Virus record (IMG/VR): IMGVR_UViG_3300001848_000034
Coordinates: 1-25,486 of that record
Length of the DNA: 25,486 bases
Direction: 5' to 3' (one strand)
Source: a virus
The notes below the pieces were generated by a model. The model was not told the origin of the DNA, did no database searches, and was given only the letters and a program-made list of their open reading frames with translations. The translations under genes and the position numbers were made by a program. This document shows, one piece after another, positions 13,115-22,098 of this stretch (position 1 is the first letter of the stretch; each line of letters opens with the position of its first letter).

Positions 13115-14938
13115 TTAACTTATTCTTGCAGCCCTATTCAATCTTTGAATCCTCTCCTGATTACCTGAAACATCTGATTCTAAAACAAATGCTCTTGCAG
13201 TAGCAGAAGCTAATTGATTTACTTGTCCCTGATTTATTGTTGTTGTAGCAGTTTGAGGAGCAACTGGAGCAGATGGAACATTCATTCCTCCTGATGGAAC
13301 TGAACCTCCTCCACCTCCTTTTCCTGGTATTTGAACTGACATTATCTTTTTAATATTAGCAATACCTCCAGCAACTGCAAGTCCTGCTTGGATATATGGA
13401 TAAGCAGGCCCTAATACAGATATTGGATTTTTTTGAGCATTTTTAAATGCTGACCATGCAGATTGATAAGTATCTATTGTAGCAGCAGCAATAGCAGTAG
13501 CTTTTCCTGCAGCAGTTTCTTTACCTACTAAATCAGATATATTAGAAAGTAATGCAACTCCTCTTTGAGCTTGAGCTATTTTATTATTTGCTACTTCTTC
13601 ATCTAATTTCTTTTGATATTCAGCATAAGCAATATCTGCTTCTTGTTGTCTTTCCATTTGTTGAATAGCATCATCAACATCATCAACTTTATCTTTATTT
13701 TTTTTATCTCTTATTTGTTGTTCAAGAGCTTGATTATCGGTTACAAATTGTAAATATAAATCCTGTAAAGTAGCATTCTTTTCAGTTTCAGAAGCTTTAC
13801 TTTGTTCAATAGATTGTTTTTGTCTTAAATAATCAAATTCAAGCTTTTTCTTTGCTCTCTCATCTTCATCTTTAATATTCTTTAAAAAAATGTCTTCTTC
13901 TATTTGTCTTCTTTGTTCCTGTAAAGATTTATTAGCAGCTAAAATCTCATCATTCTTTCTTTTATTTTCAGCTATTATTTTATCATTTGCATCTTTAGCA
14001 TCTTTTGCAATTTTATCATTTACTTCTTTTTGTTTACTTATTCTATCATTATCAGCTTTTTCAATTTCTCTTTGAGCTAATTCTCTTGCTTGTTTTATAT
14101 ATTCTTGCTTCTGCTTTTCATTTAATTTATCATTCTCTAAAATCTCATTCTGATTTTTCTTAAATTCATTGTTTGCCTTAATCTTTCTGACAGTATATTC
14201 ATCATATTTATCAGCATTATATTTTAAGAATCTATCAGTTTCTTCTATTTGCTTTTTATTGGATGCTATTAATTTATCAGTTGCCCTTTGAGCTTCAGAT
14301 GTAATACCGACAAAGTCAGTAATATTCTGAATTAAATCCATTATAAAACCTCCTAACTTAGCAAGTCCAGGAAATAGATTTGCAACAACTTGTTTAATCT
14401 TCTCAAAGTTTGCTATCAATATCGGAATGGCTATAACTAATAATCCAATTCCTGTACTACCAATAGCAGCTTTTAAACCATTGAATGCACTTATTACATT
14501 ACCTTTCAGAACTGAACCTAAATTGACAAAAGCATCTTTTGCCTCAAGAACTGTATTAAGTCCCTGAGATAAAGCCATAGCTCCCTGAACCTTTGCAAGA
14601 GTTTTAGTAAGTTCTTCTGATTGAGAACCAAATAAAGCTTGAGCTCCCTGTAATGCAGAGAATCCACCTACAACACCCTGTAAAGCTGAACTAAATGCTT
14701 TGAATTTAGCATCAGGATTAAATGCATCAGTAAGATTTTTAGCATCACCAATCTTATCTTTTAATTCTGCTGCTCTTTTAGCTGCATTAATAGCTTCAGT
14801 TGATGTTGCACCAAACTTATCAGATAATGCTGCTACATCTGCCTGAGCTTCCTTTAATTGAGCTCTTAAACTCTTTACTGAACCTTCAGCTCCTGAACTA
14901 TTTATTGTTGCCTCTAAAGCTACTACTGTCTTTGCCAT
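13115..14938 (-). CDS. Tape measure protein
   Basis: This 607-residue protein sets tail length. The N-terminal 150 residues are Ala/Gly-rich helices (SSALQGVVGGFSALQGAQAL). A hydrophobic segment at about 159-178 can cross a membrane, and a long charged coiled coil runs from about 215 to 470, rich in Lys, Glu, Gln and Asn. A second hydrophobic helical stretch (about 475-535) precedes a Gly-rich linker (GKGGGGGSVPSGG), and the end reads ESDVSGNQERIQRLNRAARIS, typical of tape measures in Bacteroidota phages. By the usual rule of about 0.15 nm per residue the tail would be near 90 nm. It follows the baseplate genes and precedes the protease gene, an unusual position. Confidence 0.85.
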   Translation of the reverse strand: MAKTVVALEATINSSGAEGSVKSLRAQLKEAQADVAALSDKFGATSTEAINAAKRAAELKDKIGDAKNLTDAFNPDAKFKAFSSALQGVVGGFSALQGAQALFGSQSEELTKTLAKVQGAMALSQGLNTVLEAKDAFVNLGSVLKGNVISAFNGLKAAIGSTGIGLLVIAIPILIANFEKIKQVVANLFPGLAKLGGFIMDLIQNITDFVGITSEAQRATDKLIASNKKQIEETDRFLKYNADKYDEYTVRKIKANNEFKKNQNEILENDKLNEKQKQEYIKQARELAQREIEKADNDRISKQKEVNDKIAKDAKDANDKIIAENKRKNDEILAANKSLQEQRRQIEEDIFLKNIKDEDERAKKKLEFDYLRQKQSIEQSKASETEKNATLQDLYLQFVTDNQALEQQIRDKKNKDKVDDVDDAIQQMERQQEADIAYAEYQKKLDEEVANNKIAQAQRGVALLSNISDLVGKETAAGKATAIAAATIDTYQSAWSAFKNAQKNPISVLGPAYPYIQAGLAVAGGIANIKKIMSVQIPGKGGGGGSVPSGGMNVPSAPVAPQTATTTINQGQVNQLASATARAFVLESDVSGNQERIQRLNRAARIS

Positions 14939-14943
14939 ATTAA

Positions 14944-15393
14944 TTAGTTATAAACTCTTATTTCAATTTTAAAATCTCTTAATAAATCATCTTCCTCAGT
15001 CCATGAACCTCCATTTATTTTATATGTTTTTATTAAAATGCTATTTGTATCATTATATGTTAATGTGATATATTTGAACCTATCTGAACTTATTTCAATA
15101 GGTTCATATTGATTATTAGTAAAAAAAGTTTTATTTTCTGTAAATAAATTATTTGGAGAGTTTATTATATATGCACTTGCTTCATTTCTATATATAACAA
15201 AATCTTCTTGAAAAGTATTTTCATAAACAATTACTTCAGGATCATCTGTTCCATATTGACTTATTTTAGCTACAAATCTTTTATATCCTCCGGTAGTTAC
15301 CCATCCACTTCCATCATATTCTAATCCTGAACCAGTATTACCTGATACATCATACCAAGCTCCATCTATTGCATCAAAGTATTTTAAATCCAT
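14944..15393 (-). CDS. Small tail-associated protein of unknown function
   Basis: This 149-residue protein has a beta-rich pattern with many aromatic and Gly residues: WYDVSGNTGSGLEYDG, YKRFVAKISQYG, DFVIYRNEASAYII, FKYITLTYNDT, and a final strand FKIEIRVYN. No family is recognised. It lies between the large tail-tip protein and the tape measure gene, with 4-5 bp spacing on each side, so it is co-translated with tail genes and probably belongs to the tail tip or baseplate. No membrane or signal segment is seen. Confidence 0.5.
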   Translation of the reverse strand: MDLKYFDAIDGAWYDVSGNTGSGLEYDGSGWVTTGGYKRFVAKISQYGTDDPEVIVYENTFQEDFVIYRNEASAYIINSPNNLFTENKTFFTNNQYEPIEISSDRFKYITLTYNDTNSILIKTYKINGGSWTEEDDLLRDFKIEIRVYN

Positions 15394-15397
15394 AGTA

Positions 15398-17491
15398 TTA
15401 ATTATAGTTTGTTGATATTACTCTTAATAATTGAACTTCACATAGTTCTCCTGGAGTATAATCAATTATCTTTTGTAATCTATATAAAACCCCATCTATT
15501 AAAACATATCGGCTAAAATCAAGATTATAGATGTCAGATTCAGTGAATTTCATTTTGACTGTCAGTAATCTACTATCCTTATCAGTAATCTCTGCTAAAT
15601 AACTTGAATAATAAGCATTGAATAAATTATTAGATAAAGCTCCAGCTACCAATGTGAAGTATAGTTGTTTAGTAGCTCCGAAGTTTATATCAATACTTGG
15701 AACATCAGGATCATTTAAATGACCAGCATAACCATAATCAGTTAATGCACTTGATAAATTAGTTCCATTATTTTGAATATACCAATTAGAATATCCTGTT
15801 AATTTATTAGCATATAAAATTCTAATATTAGAGGCCATTCTTTCTTCAAGAGTATTATTTCTTTTATAAATAGCACTTACAATTTTATCTACTGCAACAT
15901 TATTAACTACATATCCTACTAATGGAGTTGCTGAAAATATTACTTCAGTTTTGTCAGTTTCTTTAGCAAATTCAAATCCATTATCATAAATCCTATCCCC
16001 ATAACCCTCCTGATAAAGCTTTCTATATTCTTCATTCCTCCAATCATTATCTGATTTATAACAAATTTGATAATATCTTGCATTAAGTTCAGACATTGGT
16101 TTAATCTTAATAACTTGACTTCTATCTACTTTATCTGACCAATCTAAATAAGTTGTTCTATCATTTTGATAAAAATCTACCCATGGTTCAATAATTAAAT
16201 GTCTTTCTTTAAATTTATCTTCAGTAACCATTAAATAAAACATTTTTAAAATAGAAGCAAAAAAATCCTTTTGCTTTATATTAATAGGTAATGTTGAATT
16301 TAAAATTAGATTATCATTTAAAGTTACTGGTAACACAATAGGAACTGGAGATGTAGCAGTTATTAAATTACCTGATTGTGGACTAAATCCAGCTTGTGTA
16401 AATGTATTAATACCTGATGGAATAAATTTAATCTCTATTGTATCATTTGTCAAAAAATTATACTGCCCTGAAAAATTATATGAAAAAGGTATAAAATAAG
16501 GAACATTTGATACAGGTTTATTAATGTTTATATTTTTACCTGAACCAGTTACTTGAACTCCATTTATATAAGTATATAAATTACCTGATAATCTTGCAGA
16601 TAATAAACCTGTATTTTGTATATAAATATATCCTTGATAATTTATATTGTAATTTAAAGAAGCATTTGATGAAATATACTTTAATTTATTTTCATTAATT
16701 AAATCAAATCCTCCTATAACATTTTGAAATCTTAATGAAGCTGTTGTATTTACTTCTAAAGGAGTAACTAAAAAATTTGCTTGTAATGCTTGAGTTTTTA
16801 CAGTTGTTAATCTATCCTGATTATTAGGTATAATTAAACTTTTAGCAAAATTAGTTTTAAAAAAATTTGATTCCCATGTAAATCCATTCTCAGTTATTAT
16901 TTTATCAAATATTTCTTTTACAAATAGTGAAGGTCTGAATGCTTTATAATCATAGTCAATTTTATTAACACTGACATTACCATAATCAATTAAAGGATAA
17001 TAATATCCATATCCTGCATTATGATTATTCCAACTATTAATAATATTTGTAACTGAATAAATATGATTATAAGATGAAAAATCTAATTCATTTATTTTCT
17101 TATTTCCTAATTTAGCAAAGAATCCTCCTAATTCACCAAATAAAGCAATCTCATATTCAATCAATCCATCATCAATAATTATCTCTAATAATCTTAATGT
17201 ACCCTTAATAACCTGAACTCCATTGTATTCCATCTTCATCTTTGCTGACCTGGAAGCATTGAAGTTATATTCTACATTTGCAGTTCCATCAACAGTAAAA
17301 TTAGCAGAACCAAATTCAAAGATATTACCTAATAACCGATTATTATTAGCAGTACCAGGTAAAACTATTGTCTTACTGAATGCAGTAGCTTTACTATCAA
17401 GATTTTGCAAATCATCAATAGCATAAGTTATTTGATTGCTAAATCCCTGATTGACATCAAGCTCATTATCTTCTATAAATAATCTAATCAT
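15398..17491 (-). CDS. Large tail-tip / baseplate protein
   Basis: This 697-residue, mostly beta protein begins MIRLFIEDNELDVNQGF, followed by a segment with SKTIVLPGTANNNRLLGNIF near residues 39-58. That opening is shared by large tail proteins of many Bacteroidota phages, and the conserved part looks like distal-tail or hub proteins. The middle contains FKERHLIIEPWVDFYQND and Tyr-rich strands. The end has RYVLIDGVLYRLQKI and a Cys-containing closing strand, typical of hub domains that contact the fibre. It precedes the tape measure gene and follows another baseplate-like gene. A tail-hub or Dit/Tal-like role is inferred from position and style; no enzyme domain for peptidoglycan is visible. 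Confidence 0.6.
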   Translation of the reverse strand: MIRLFIEDNELDVNQGFSNQITYAIDDLQNLDSKATAFSKTIVLPGTANNNRLLGNIFEFGSANFTVDGTANVEYNFNASRSAKMKMEYNGVQVIKGTLRLLEIIIDDGLIEYEIALFGELGGFFAKLGNKKINELDFSSYNHIYSVTNIINSWNNHNAGYGYYYPLIDYGNVSVNKIDYDYKAFRPSLFVKEIFDKIITENGFTWESNFFKTNFAKSLIIPNNQDRLTTVKTQALQANFLVTPLEVNTTASLRFQNVIGGFDLINENKLKYISSNASLNYNINYQGYIYIQNTGLLSARLSGNLYTYINGVQVTGSGKNININKPVSNVPYFIPFSYNFSGQYNFLTNDTIEIKFIPSGINTFTQAGFSPQSGNLITATSPVPIVLPVTLNDNLILNSTLPINIKQKDFFASILKMFYLMVTEDKFKERHLIIEPWVDFYQNDRTTYLDWSDKVDRSQVIKIKPMSELNARYYQICYKSDNDWRNEEYRKLYQEGYGDRIYDNGFEFAKETDKTEVIFSATPLVGYVVNNVAVDKIVSAIYKRNNTLEERMASNIRILYANKLTGYSNWYIQNNGTNLSSALTDYGYAGHLNDPDVPSIDINFGATKQLYFTLVAGALSNNLFNAYYSSYLAEITDKDSRLLTVKMKFTESDIYNLDFSRYVLIDGVLYRLQKIIDYTPGELCEVQLLRVISTNYN

Positions 17492-17505
17492 AGTATTATC
17501 TTATG

Positions 17506-18816
17506 TTATCTCAAAAATCCTCTCCTAACTTGGTTTAATTCTACTTCAATTTCCAATATCTTAAGTCCATTATTTTGATTCTTTGAATACTCATAATTAG
17601 TATTCTTTATTGTTACAGGCATCCAATTATTATCAGTTATTTCAGGAAAGTTTGCATAAATCTGAGGACTTGATATTAATTCTGCTAACCATACATATTC
17701 TTCATCAGTAGGATAATTCATTGTGAGTTTATAAGTCCAGTTTAATTTACTTCCATAATTTATTTTAGTTTCTAATCTTGGATAAGTATATAAAATATAT
17801 GGAACATAAGAATTTCTATAATCTTTTTGTGTAAATGATTTTCTTTCAATATCCATATTTAATCTACTTGATAAATCAAATCTTGCAGTATCAAACATCC
17901 CCCATTGATTCATAAAATATAAATCTATAGGTTCATATCTTGGATTGCAATCTAAATAAATTCTAAATGGTTGATTTGTTAATATATTTCCATTATCTAA
18001 ATCAATAATATCTACTTCATAATAAGAAATTGAATTTCCTATTGTTGTTTTACCTGCTGAATTTAATAAAATATTTATTGCTTTTGGTCCTATGTTAAAT
18101 TGATAAAATTCATAAACCTCAACAGTTTGATAAGAACCCCCATCAATATATTGATCATATGTAGAAAATATAGAACCATTTTCATAATATTGAACAACTT
18201 TTAATCCTAAATATTTATTAGAATCATCATGAAGTTTAAATGGAACTAATAAATCTCCATTTATTCTACATTTAGTATTTAATGGTCTATTAGTTAAAAA
18301 TTTATTATTAAAATTATTTATAGGATTTATTCCTTGTGATTTTCTATTAAATAAAGGAGTTGCATAATTGTATGCTTTTTGAGTACCACTTGCCTCATTT
18401 AATAAAGTAACTAAAGTTCCACCGGAAACATAATTACCTGATACATAAGCTCCTCCTGAAATATATTCCTCTCCAAATCTTATATCATAATTTATAGCAA
18501 TCTGATTAATTTGATTTGGTTCTCCTCCAAAATTAAAAAATGGATCATTTGTTGATGTATATGCTTGTATTAAAGCATGTACAAACTCATAAGTAATTTC
18601 ATTTCTTACTGAAGGACCAGCATCAAAATAACCATAAGCAGTTATAGGATCAGGATAAAGTTTAACTCTTGTAAGTTGATTACCATTTGCATATACATCA
18701 AATACATATTTAAAATCAGGCATTCCTGAAGCATCACTTAAAGCAGAACAAAACATAGTATCTTGGACTGTTAATTCTATTGATTCAGCATTTATTAAAC
18801 TACTAACTATACTCAT
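17506..18816 (-). CDS. Baseplate / distal tail-like protein
   Basis: This 436-residue protein is rich in Tyr, Asn and beta strands. Notable segments are GYFDAGPSVRNEITYEF (about 62-78), EEYISGGAYVSGNYVSGGT with a short Gly-Gly-containing repeat (about 116-134), and a C-terminal part with YVWLAELISSPQIYANFPE and ILEIEVELNQVRRGFLR. The W-x-x-LxxSPxI element followed by closing strands resembles the C-terminal domain of distal tail proteins. It stands between the gp10-like neck gene and the large tail-tip gene. I read it as a tail-tip component; exact family is not identified. Confidence 0.55.
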   Translation of the reverse strand: MSIVSSLINAESIELTVQDTMFCSALSDASGMPDFKYVFDVYANGNQLTRVKLYPDPITAYGYFDAGPSVRNEITYEFVHALIQAYTSTNDPFFNFGGEPNQINQIAINYDIRFGEEYISGGAYVSGNYVSGGTLVTLLNEASGTQKAYNYATPLFNRKSQGINPINNFNNKFLTNRPLNTKCRINGDLLVPFKLHDDSNKYLGLKVVQYYENGSIFSTYDQYIDGGSYQTVEVYEFYQFNIGPKAINILLNSAGKTTIGNSISYYEVDIIDLDNGNILTNQPFRIYLDCNPRYEPIDLYFMNQWGMFDTARFDLSSRLNMDIERKSFTQKDYRNSYVPYILYTYPRLETKINYGSKLNWTYKLTMNYPTDEEYVWLAELISSPQIYANFPEITDNNWMPVTIKNTNYEYSKNQNNGLKILEIEVELNQVRRGFLR

Positions 18817-18820
18817 ATTA

Positions 18821-19453
18821 TTATTTCTTTTTTAATTGTAAAGCCAACTTAACATCTTCTCCAAATGCATCTGCCATATCTTGTTCCCAGTTCGCGAACA
18901 CCTTTTCAAATGCATCAGTAAAGTAATCAGTTTGCTTTATACCATATTTTTTAATATTATAAATCAAAGTATCTACCTGCCTATCAATCAAAGATTTCTT
19001 TTTAGCTTGTTTAATGTTCTTTCTCTCAAGTCCTATAACTGTCTTACCCATTACTTGTTTATTGCTAACTTTTGCTTTACCTTTTAAAATGTATTCTTTA
19101 ATACTTACTCTACCTTCGGCATTCATTCCATAGTTCTTAAACTTGTAAGGACTATTAGGAGCATTCTTTGAATTTCTTACACCTTTAACCCCCTCATTCA
19201 CAAAGTCATAATAATCAAGCATTGTTATAGTTAGCTTCTTCCCATCTGTATCAACTATTGGATTAATAGATTCCATCAAATCACCAGTAGCTCCAACAAT
19301 CTTTCTTTGCTTCATTATATCCTCAAGTACTCGCTTAAATTCAGCTCCATACTGCTCTAATACATTAGATGCAACAAAACTTTGAAATTCATCTCTTGAA
19401 CTTCCTATCCTACCTAATGCTCTGTTTTGTGCTTCTGTCAAGCTTATCGGCAT
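18821..19453 (-). CDS. HK97 gp10-like head-tail joining protein
   Basis: This 210-residue protein shows the core of the gp10/tail-completion family: a helical N-terminus, then TGDLMESINPIV (about 56-67), a strand DGKKLTITML and the signature DYYDFVNEGVKGV (about 80-92). The family forms the ring that connects head and tail in siphoviruses. The second half is very basic and helical (KQAKKKSLIDRQVDTLIYNIKKYG) and ends in LKKK, longer than usual for the family. Its first 44 bases overlap the end of the -1 frame of the upstream chaperone gene, as expected if that frame is really translated. Confidence 0.7.
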   Translation of the reverse strand: MPISLTEAQNRALGRIGSSRDEFQSFVASNVLEQYGAEFKRVLEDIMKQRKIVGATGDLMESINPIVDTDGKKLTITMLDYYDFVNEGVKGVRNSKNAPNSPYKFKNYGMNAEGRVSIKEYILKGKAKVSNKQVMGKTVIGLERKNIKQAKKKSLIDRQVDTLIYNIKKYGIKQTDYFTDAFEKVFANWEQDMADAFGEDVKLALQLKKK

Positions 19454-20164
19454 CGTACTTTTGTTTTACTTTTATGTAAGATAAATCATTTAAAAACTGA
19501 TAAACACTTAAATCCCATACCTCATTTAAACTGATATTTTCAAATTCTGATACCAATTTGGCATTAAATATCCATCCATAAGATTTTTGAAACTCATCAG
19601 GTGCTGGTTCAACATCTCTTTTTCCATCTGATCTCCCTCCAAAGAGGACTGTAAAGCTTTCATTGATTCGCTGAAAACTTTGTAAAAAAAAACACAAGAT
19701 TGATAAGCTACATTGAAATCTGCTTCCAACATATCCTCTGCATATTTAGAATGATGTTCAGCATTATACTTATCAGGAACTAATCCCTTCCATGTCCATT
19801 TCATAGGAGTACACATTGTAGCCATTAACTTATGTAAATTCCCTATCACATCACTGGCAAAAGTTGCAGTTTCAACATATCTACCGGCAGTCAATTCATT
19901 TATTTCAAGATTTAACCAATACCATTTCCCATTAGCCTTAATCAAGTTTTTAGGTTTACCCTCAATAAATCCCTTTGAAATAATATCAAAAGATTTATTA
20001 ATTCTTAAGCATAACCGGTTGAACTTTTTAATTGACATCTTATTAATCTCATATTCACTTTTACCTGTGAATATCTGAACCAATAGAATTGATTTATCAA
20101 TCTCATCCAAATTTGTCAAAGAAGCTTGATGTAATTCCTGAAATTTCTTAATGGTCAATCTCAT
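19410..20164 (-). CDS. Tail assembly chaperone, -1 frameshift product
   Basis: Translation from 20164 slipping back one base on the T9 run (plus-strand 19684-19692) gives a protein of about 251 residues. It has the first 160 residues of the short form, then LQSFQRINESFTVLFGG and a further 74 residues including KSYGWIFNAKLVSEF and YQFLNDLSYIKVKQKY. This C-terminal part has the composition of a folded helical protein and has no usable ATG of its own; the only start in its frame at the junction is a TTG inside the slippery area. Programmed -1 frameshifting in the gene pair before the tape measure is a hallmark of long-tailed phages. Here the tape measure is four genes away rather than next. A real indel in the homopolymer is the competing explanation. 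Confidence 0.6.
19526..20164 (-). CDS. Tail assembly chaperone, short (frame 0) product
   Basis: This 212-residue product starts at MRLTIKKF, the first Met after the terminase stop; 44 further upstream codons in the frame lie mostly in the terminase gene and are not used. The body (about 1-160) is helical, with IFTGKSEYEINKM, ELTAGRYVETATF and IGNLHKLMATMC, in the style of tail-assembly chaperones of Bacteroidota phages, which bind the tape measure before tube polymerisation. After VFF (residue 160) the frame-0 tail of 52 residues looks like an out-of-frame shadow. The conserved-looking continuation is in the -1 frame, reached at a T9 run. The short form may still be made, as in lambda G versus G-T. 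Confidence 0.6.
   Translation of the reverse strand: MRLTIKKFQELHQASLTNLDEIDKSILLVQIFTGKSEYEINKMSIKKFNRLCLRINKSFDIISKGFIEGKPKNLIKANGKWYWLNLEINELTAGRYVETATFASDVIGNLHKLMATMCTPMKWTWKGLVPDKYNAEHHSKYAEDMLEADFNVAYQSCVFFYKVFSESMKALQSSLEGDQMEKEMLNQHLMSFKNLMDGYLMPNWYQNLKISV
19684..19692 (-). promoter_or_regulatory. Slippery T9 run for -1 frameshift
   Basis: Read in frame 0 the minus strand is GTT TTT TTT TAC, which contains T TTT TTT, a heptamer on which two tRNA-Phe can re-pair after slipping back one base. The next codon is then TTA instead of TAC. Polymerase slippage on nine T could give the same products. I did not identify a clear stimulatory pseudoknot downstream. Confidence 0.55.
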
Positions 20165-20213
20165 AATAGTTAATGGGAGTTTTTTTAAATTGTTTCCGAT
20201 AAAATAAATATAA

Positions 20214-21365
20214 TTAAATAAATCTATATACACCTGAGAACTTATGTTCATTCCGGCACTTATTAGCCAAAGCCAAAGCATTGACACAATCATCATGATA
20301 ACCTACTGGAGCATTATACCTAACCCCTGTTGAAGTATAAACATATTCAAACATTTCTAATTCTGACTTTATAGGCCCATCCGGATAGGAAATCTCTTGC
20401 TTATGGATTGTAGAGGCCAATAATTCCATTAATTGTTGCTTTGATTGGGATGTGTACTTAAAGCCATACATCCTCTGAAAATGCCTCTGCAAATCCTCTG
20501 TAATAGCATCACCTACCCCTGTGCTATCAATCATAATAGGTTTATTCCTATCCAGTGTTAAGATATGGTCCTTTGTCTGCTTCCAATCCTTTTGGAATCT
20601 TTCAAAGTAAGATACATTTCCATTTATATCAAGTCCAATGATGACAGTATAGTCAAATGATTTAGCCAAGTCAATACCAAAATACATAGGTTCTGACTGA
20701 CTTAATTGTTTAGTGCATAAAGTAATAAAATTATTACCAAAAGGATTAGCTGCATTCTCCATAGGATTAGCCATGTATTCCTGCTCAAATACTGACTGAG
20801 GGAGTTGTAATCTTGCATCATTAATCTCATCAATATCAATATAAGGATTATCATATGTGGAGAACTTAAAAGATTTCCAGTCATGTTCATTCTTATTAAA
20901 TAGATGATAAAAATAATTCTTACCCTTTGGAGTTGATAGGAACAATGCTCTACCCTTATAATCAGTCAGAGTAGGTCTGATTGAGTTTAACCACCCATCC
21001 TCTAAATTAGGAATAAATGAAGCTTCATCCACAACTACAAAATGGAATTTCCTTCCCCTGAGATTATCCAATCTCTCACCGGTAAAGAATTCAACTGTTC
21101 CTCCATTAGGAAAGTAAATAATCAAATCAGATTTATTATTCTCAAATGGAATAATCTTAATAAGCTTCTCAAAGAATGTTTTTGATAGTTTGTAAGTAGG
21201 AGTAATATATGCAACATTATTGCCCATTAAGGCAGTTTTAATAATCTCTATTTGGGATAGTTCTGACTTACCAAATCTTCTGCCACACATAACCACTCTA
21301 AATCTTGATGAGTTGTCAAGGATTACTTGTTGGTTGATATGTGGTTTAGATAGTTCAATCCTCAT
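20214..21365 (-). CDS. terL: Terminase large subunit
   Basis: This 383-residue motor ATPase and nuclease packages DNA into the prohead. It has a Walker A-like GRRFGKS (28-34), Walker B FVVVDEAS with D113-E114, and the coupling motif LSTPKGK (143-149). The RNase H-like nuclease domain has acidic residues in GIDLAKSFDYT (D232), MIDSTGVGD (D280, D286) and GYHDDCVNALALA (D358, D359). It is short but complete for both domains. Its start overlaps the stop of the small-subunit-like gene by four bases. The family identification is certain; headful versus cos packaging cannot be told from this. Confidence 0.97.
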   Translation of the reverse strand: MRIELSKPHINQQVILDNSSRFRVVMCGRRFGKSELSQIEIIKTALMGNNVAYITPTYKLSKTFFEKLIKIIPFENNKSDLIIYFPNGGTVEFFTGERLDNLRGRKFHFVVVDEASFIPNLEDGWLNSIRPTLTDYKGRALFLSTPKGKNYFYHLFNKNEHDWKSFKFSTYDNPYIDIDEINDARLQLPQSVFEQEYMANPMENAANPFGNNFITLCTKQLSQSEPMYFGIDLAKSFDYTVIIGLDINGNVSYFERFQKDWKQTKDHILTLDRNKPIMIDSTGVGDAITEDLQRHFQRMYGFKYTSQSKQQLMELLASTIHKQEISYPDGPIKSELEMFEYVYTSTGVRYNAPVGYHDDCVNALALANKCRNEHKFSGVYRFI

Positions 21366-21751
21366 AGTATGGTTTTTCCCTCAACAAATACTACTTCAAT
21401 CTTACCAGTATTCTCTACTGCCTGAGTTTCTTTAGGTTTACCAAATGCTCTATTAATTACTATCTCTAAATTCCAAAGTGATGATTTAGAGAAATCCTTT
21501 ATCATAGCTTTAGCAATCATTCTTTCAAACATAGTACATTCCTCATTATCTACTATCTGTTTAACTTCATTCTCAGTCAAAGCAGCTATGTTCTTGATAG
21601 TATCACAAAGCTGACTATTAGTATATCCTATCTCTGCAATTTGAGATACTAATTTTCTTGGAGCTCCTGCATAATTCCTATTAGGATCAAACCCTTTTTG
21701 ATAATGTTTGAGATTCTTTAAGCTATTCTCATTAGTTCCTCTTTTTGACAT
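21362..21751 (-). CDS. Terminase small subunit-like protein
   Basis: This 129-residue, basic protein starts MSKRGTNENSLKNLKHYQKG, followed by GAPRKL and a helical core (SQIAEIGYTNSQLCDTI, then EVKQIVDNEECTMFERMIAKAMI) and ends with FGKPKETQAVEN and a short strand. The GRPxKL-like linker, helical DNA-binding core and position immediately before the large subunit, with an ATGA-type overlap, match small terminase subunits of Bacteroidota phages. Its job would be to recognise the packaging site and regulate the motor. The sequence is divergent, so the call depends partly on position. Confidence 0.7.
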   Translation of the reverse strand: MSKRGTNENSLKNLKHYQKGFDPNRNYAGAPRKLVSQIAEIGYTNSQLCDTIKNIAALTENEVKQIVDNEECTMFERMIAKAMIKDFSKSSLWNLEIVINRAFGKPKETQAVENTGKIEVVFVEGKTIL

Positions 21752-22098
21752 TACTCAATTTTGTTTTTATAGTGATCAATAAGTTTCTCCATTTCAGCTG
21801 CATAAAATGTGCCGAAATCATTATATCCCTTATTATCCTGTTCATATAGTTTGTAAAATATTGACCTTAATCTTTGTGATGGAGTTTTCTGATTAATCTC
21901 TGATTTCAATCCTCCTATTAGAACCTCCTCAGATTGTGTAAATGGTTCTACTTTCAATCCAATATAGCAGAAGTTCTGATTTAGCTGAAACACATCACTT
22001 GCCTGATTTGGATTCAGTTCCTGAGTACCTATTGTAATCTTTAAGGTTTTATCCTTTCTTGTAGATATGCCCTCTATTTGACCTGCTATTAATATCAT
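21751..22098 (-). CDS. Conserved phage protein of unknown function
   Basis: This 115-residue protein has an N-terminal beta portion (MILIAGQIEGISTRKDKTLKI, then ITIGTQELNPNQASDVF, FCYIGLKVEPF) and a helical C-terminal half with KTPSQRLRSIFYKLYEQ and YYAAEMEKLIDHYKNKIE-like helices. I recognise the pattern as one met upstream of terminases in Bacteroidota phages, without known function. The first half could be a small OB-like or swapped-barrel fold and the second half a protein-binding module. It overlaps both neighbours by one to four bases, so it is made together with the glycosyltransferase and the small terminase subunit. Confidence 0.5.
   Translation of the reverse strand: MILIAGQIEGISTRKDKTLKITIGTQELNPNQASDVFQLNQNFCYIGLKVEPFTQSEEVLIGGLKSEINQKTPSQRLRSIFYKLYEQDNKGYNDFGTFYAAEMEKLIDHYKNKIE

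Noticed and set aside
20165-20296. 44-residue N-terminal extension of the tail chaperone
   Set aside because: Most of the extension lies inside the terminase gene in another frame and is hydrophobic shadow sequence; the Met at 20164 starts right after the gap.
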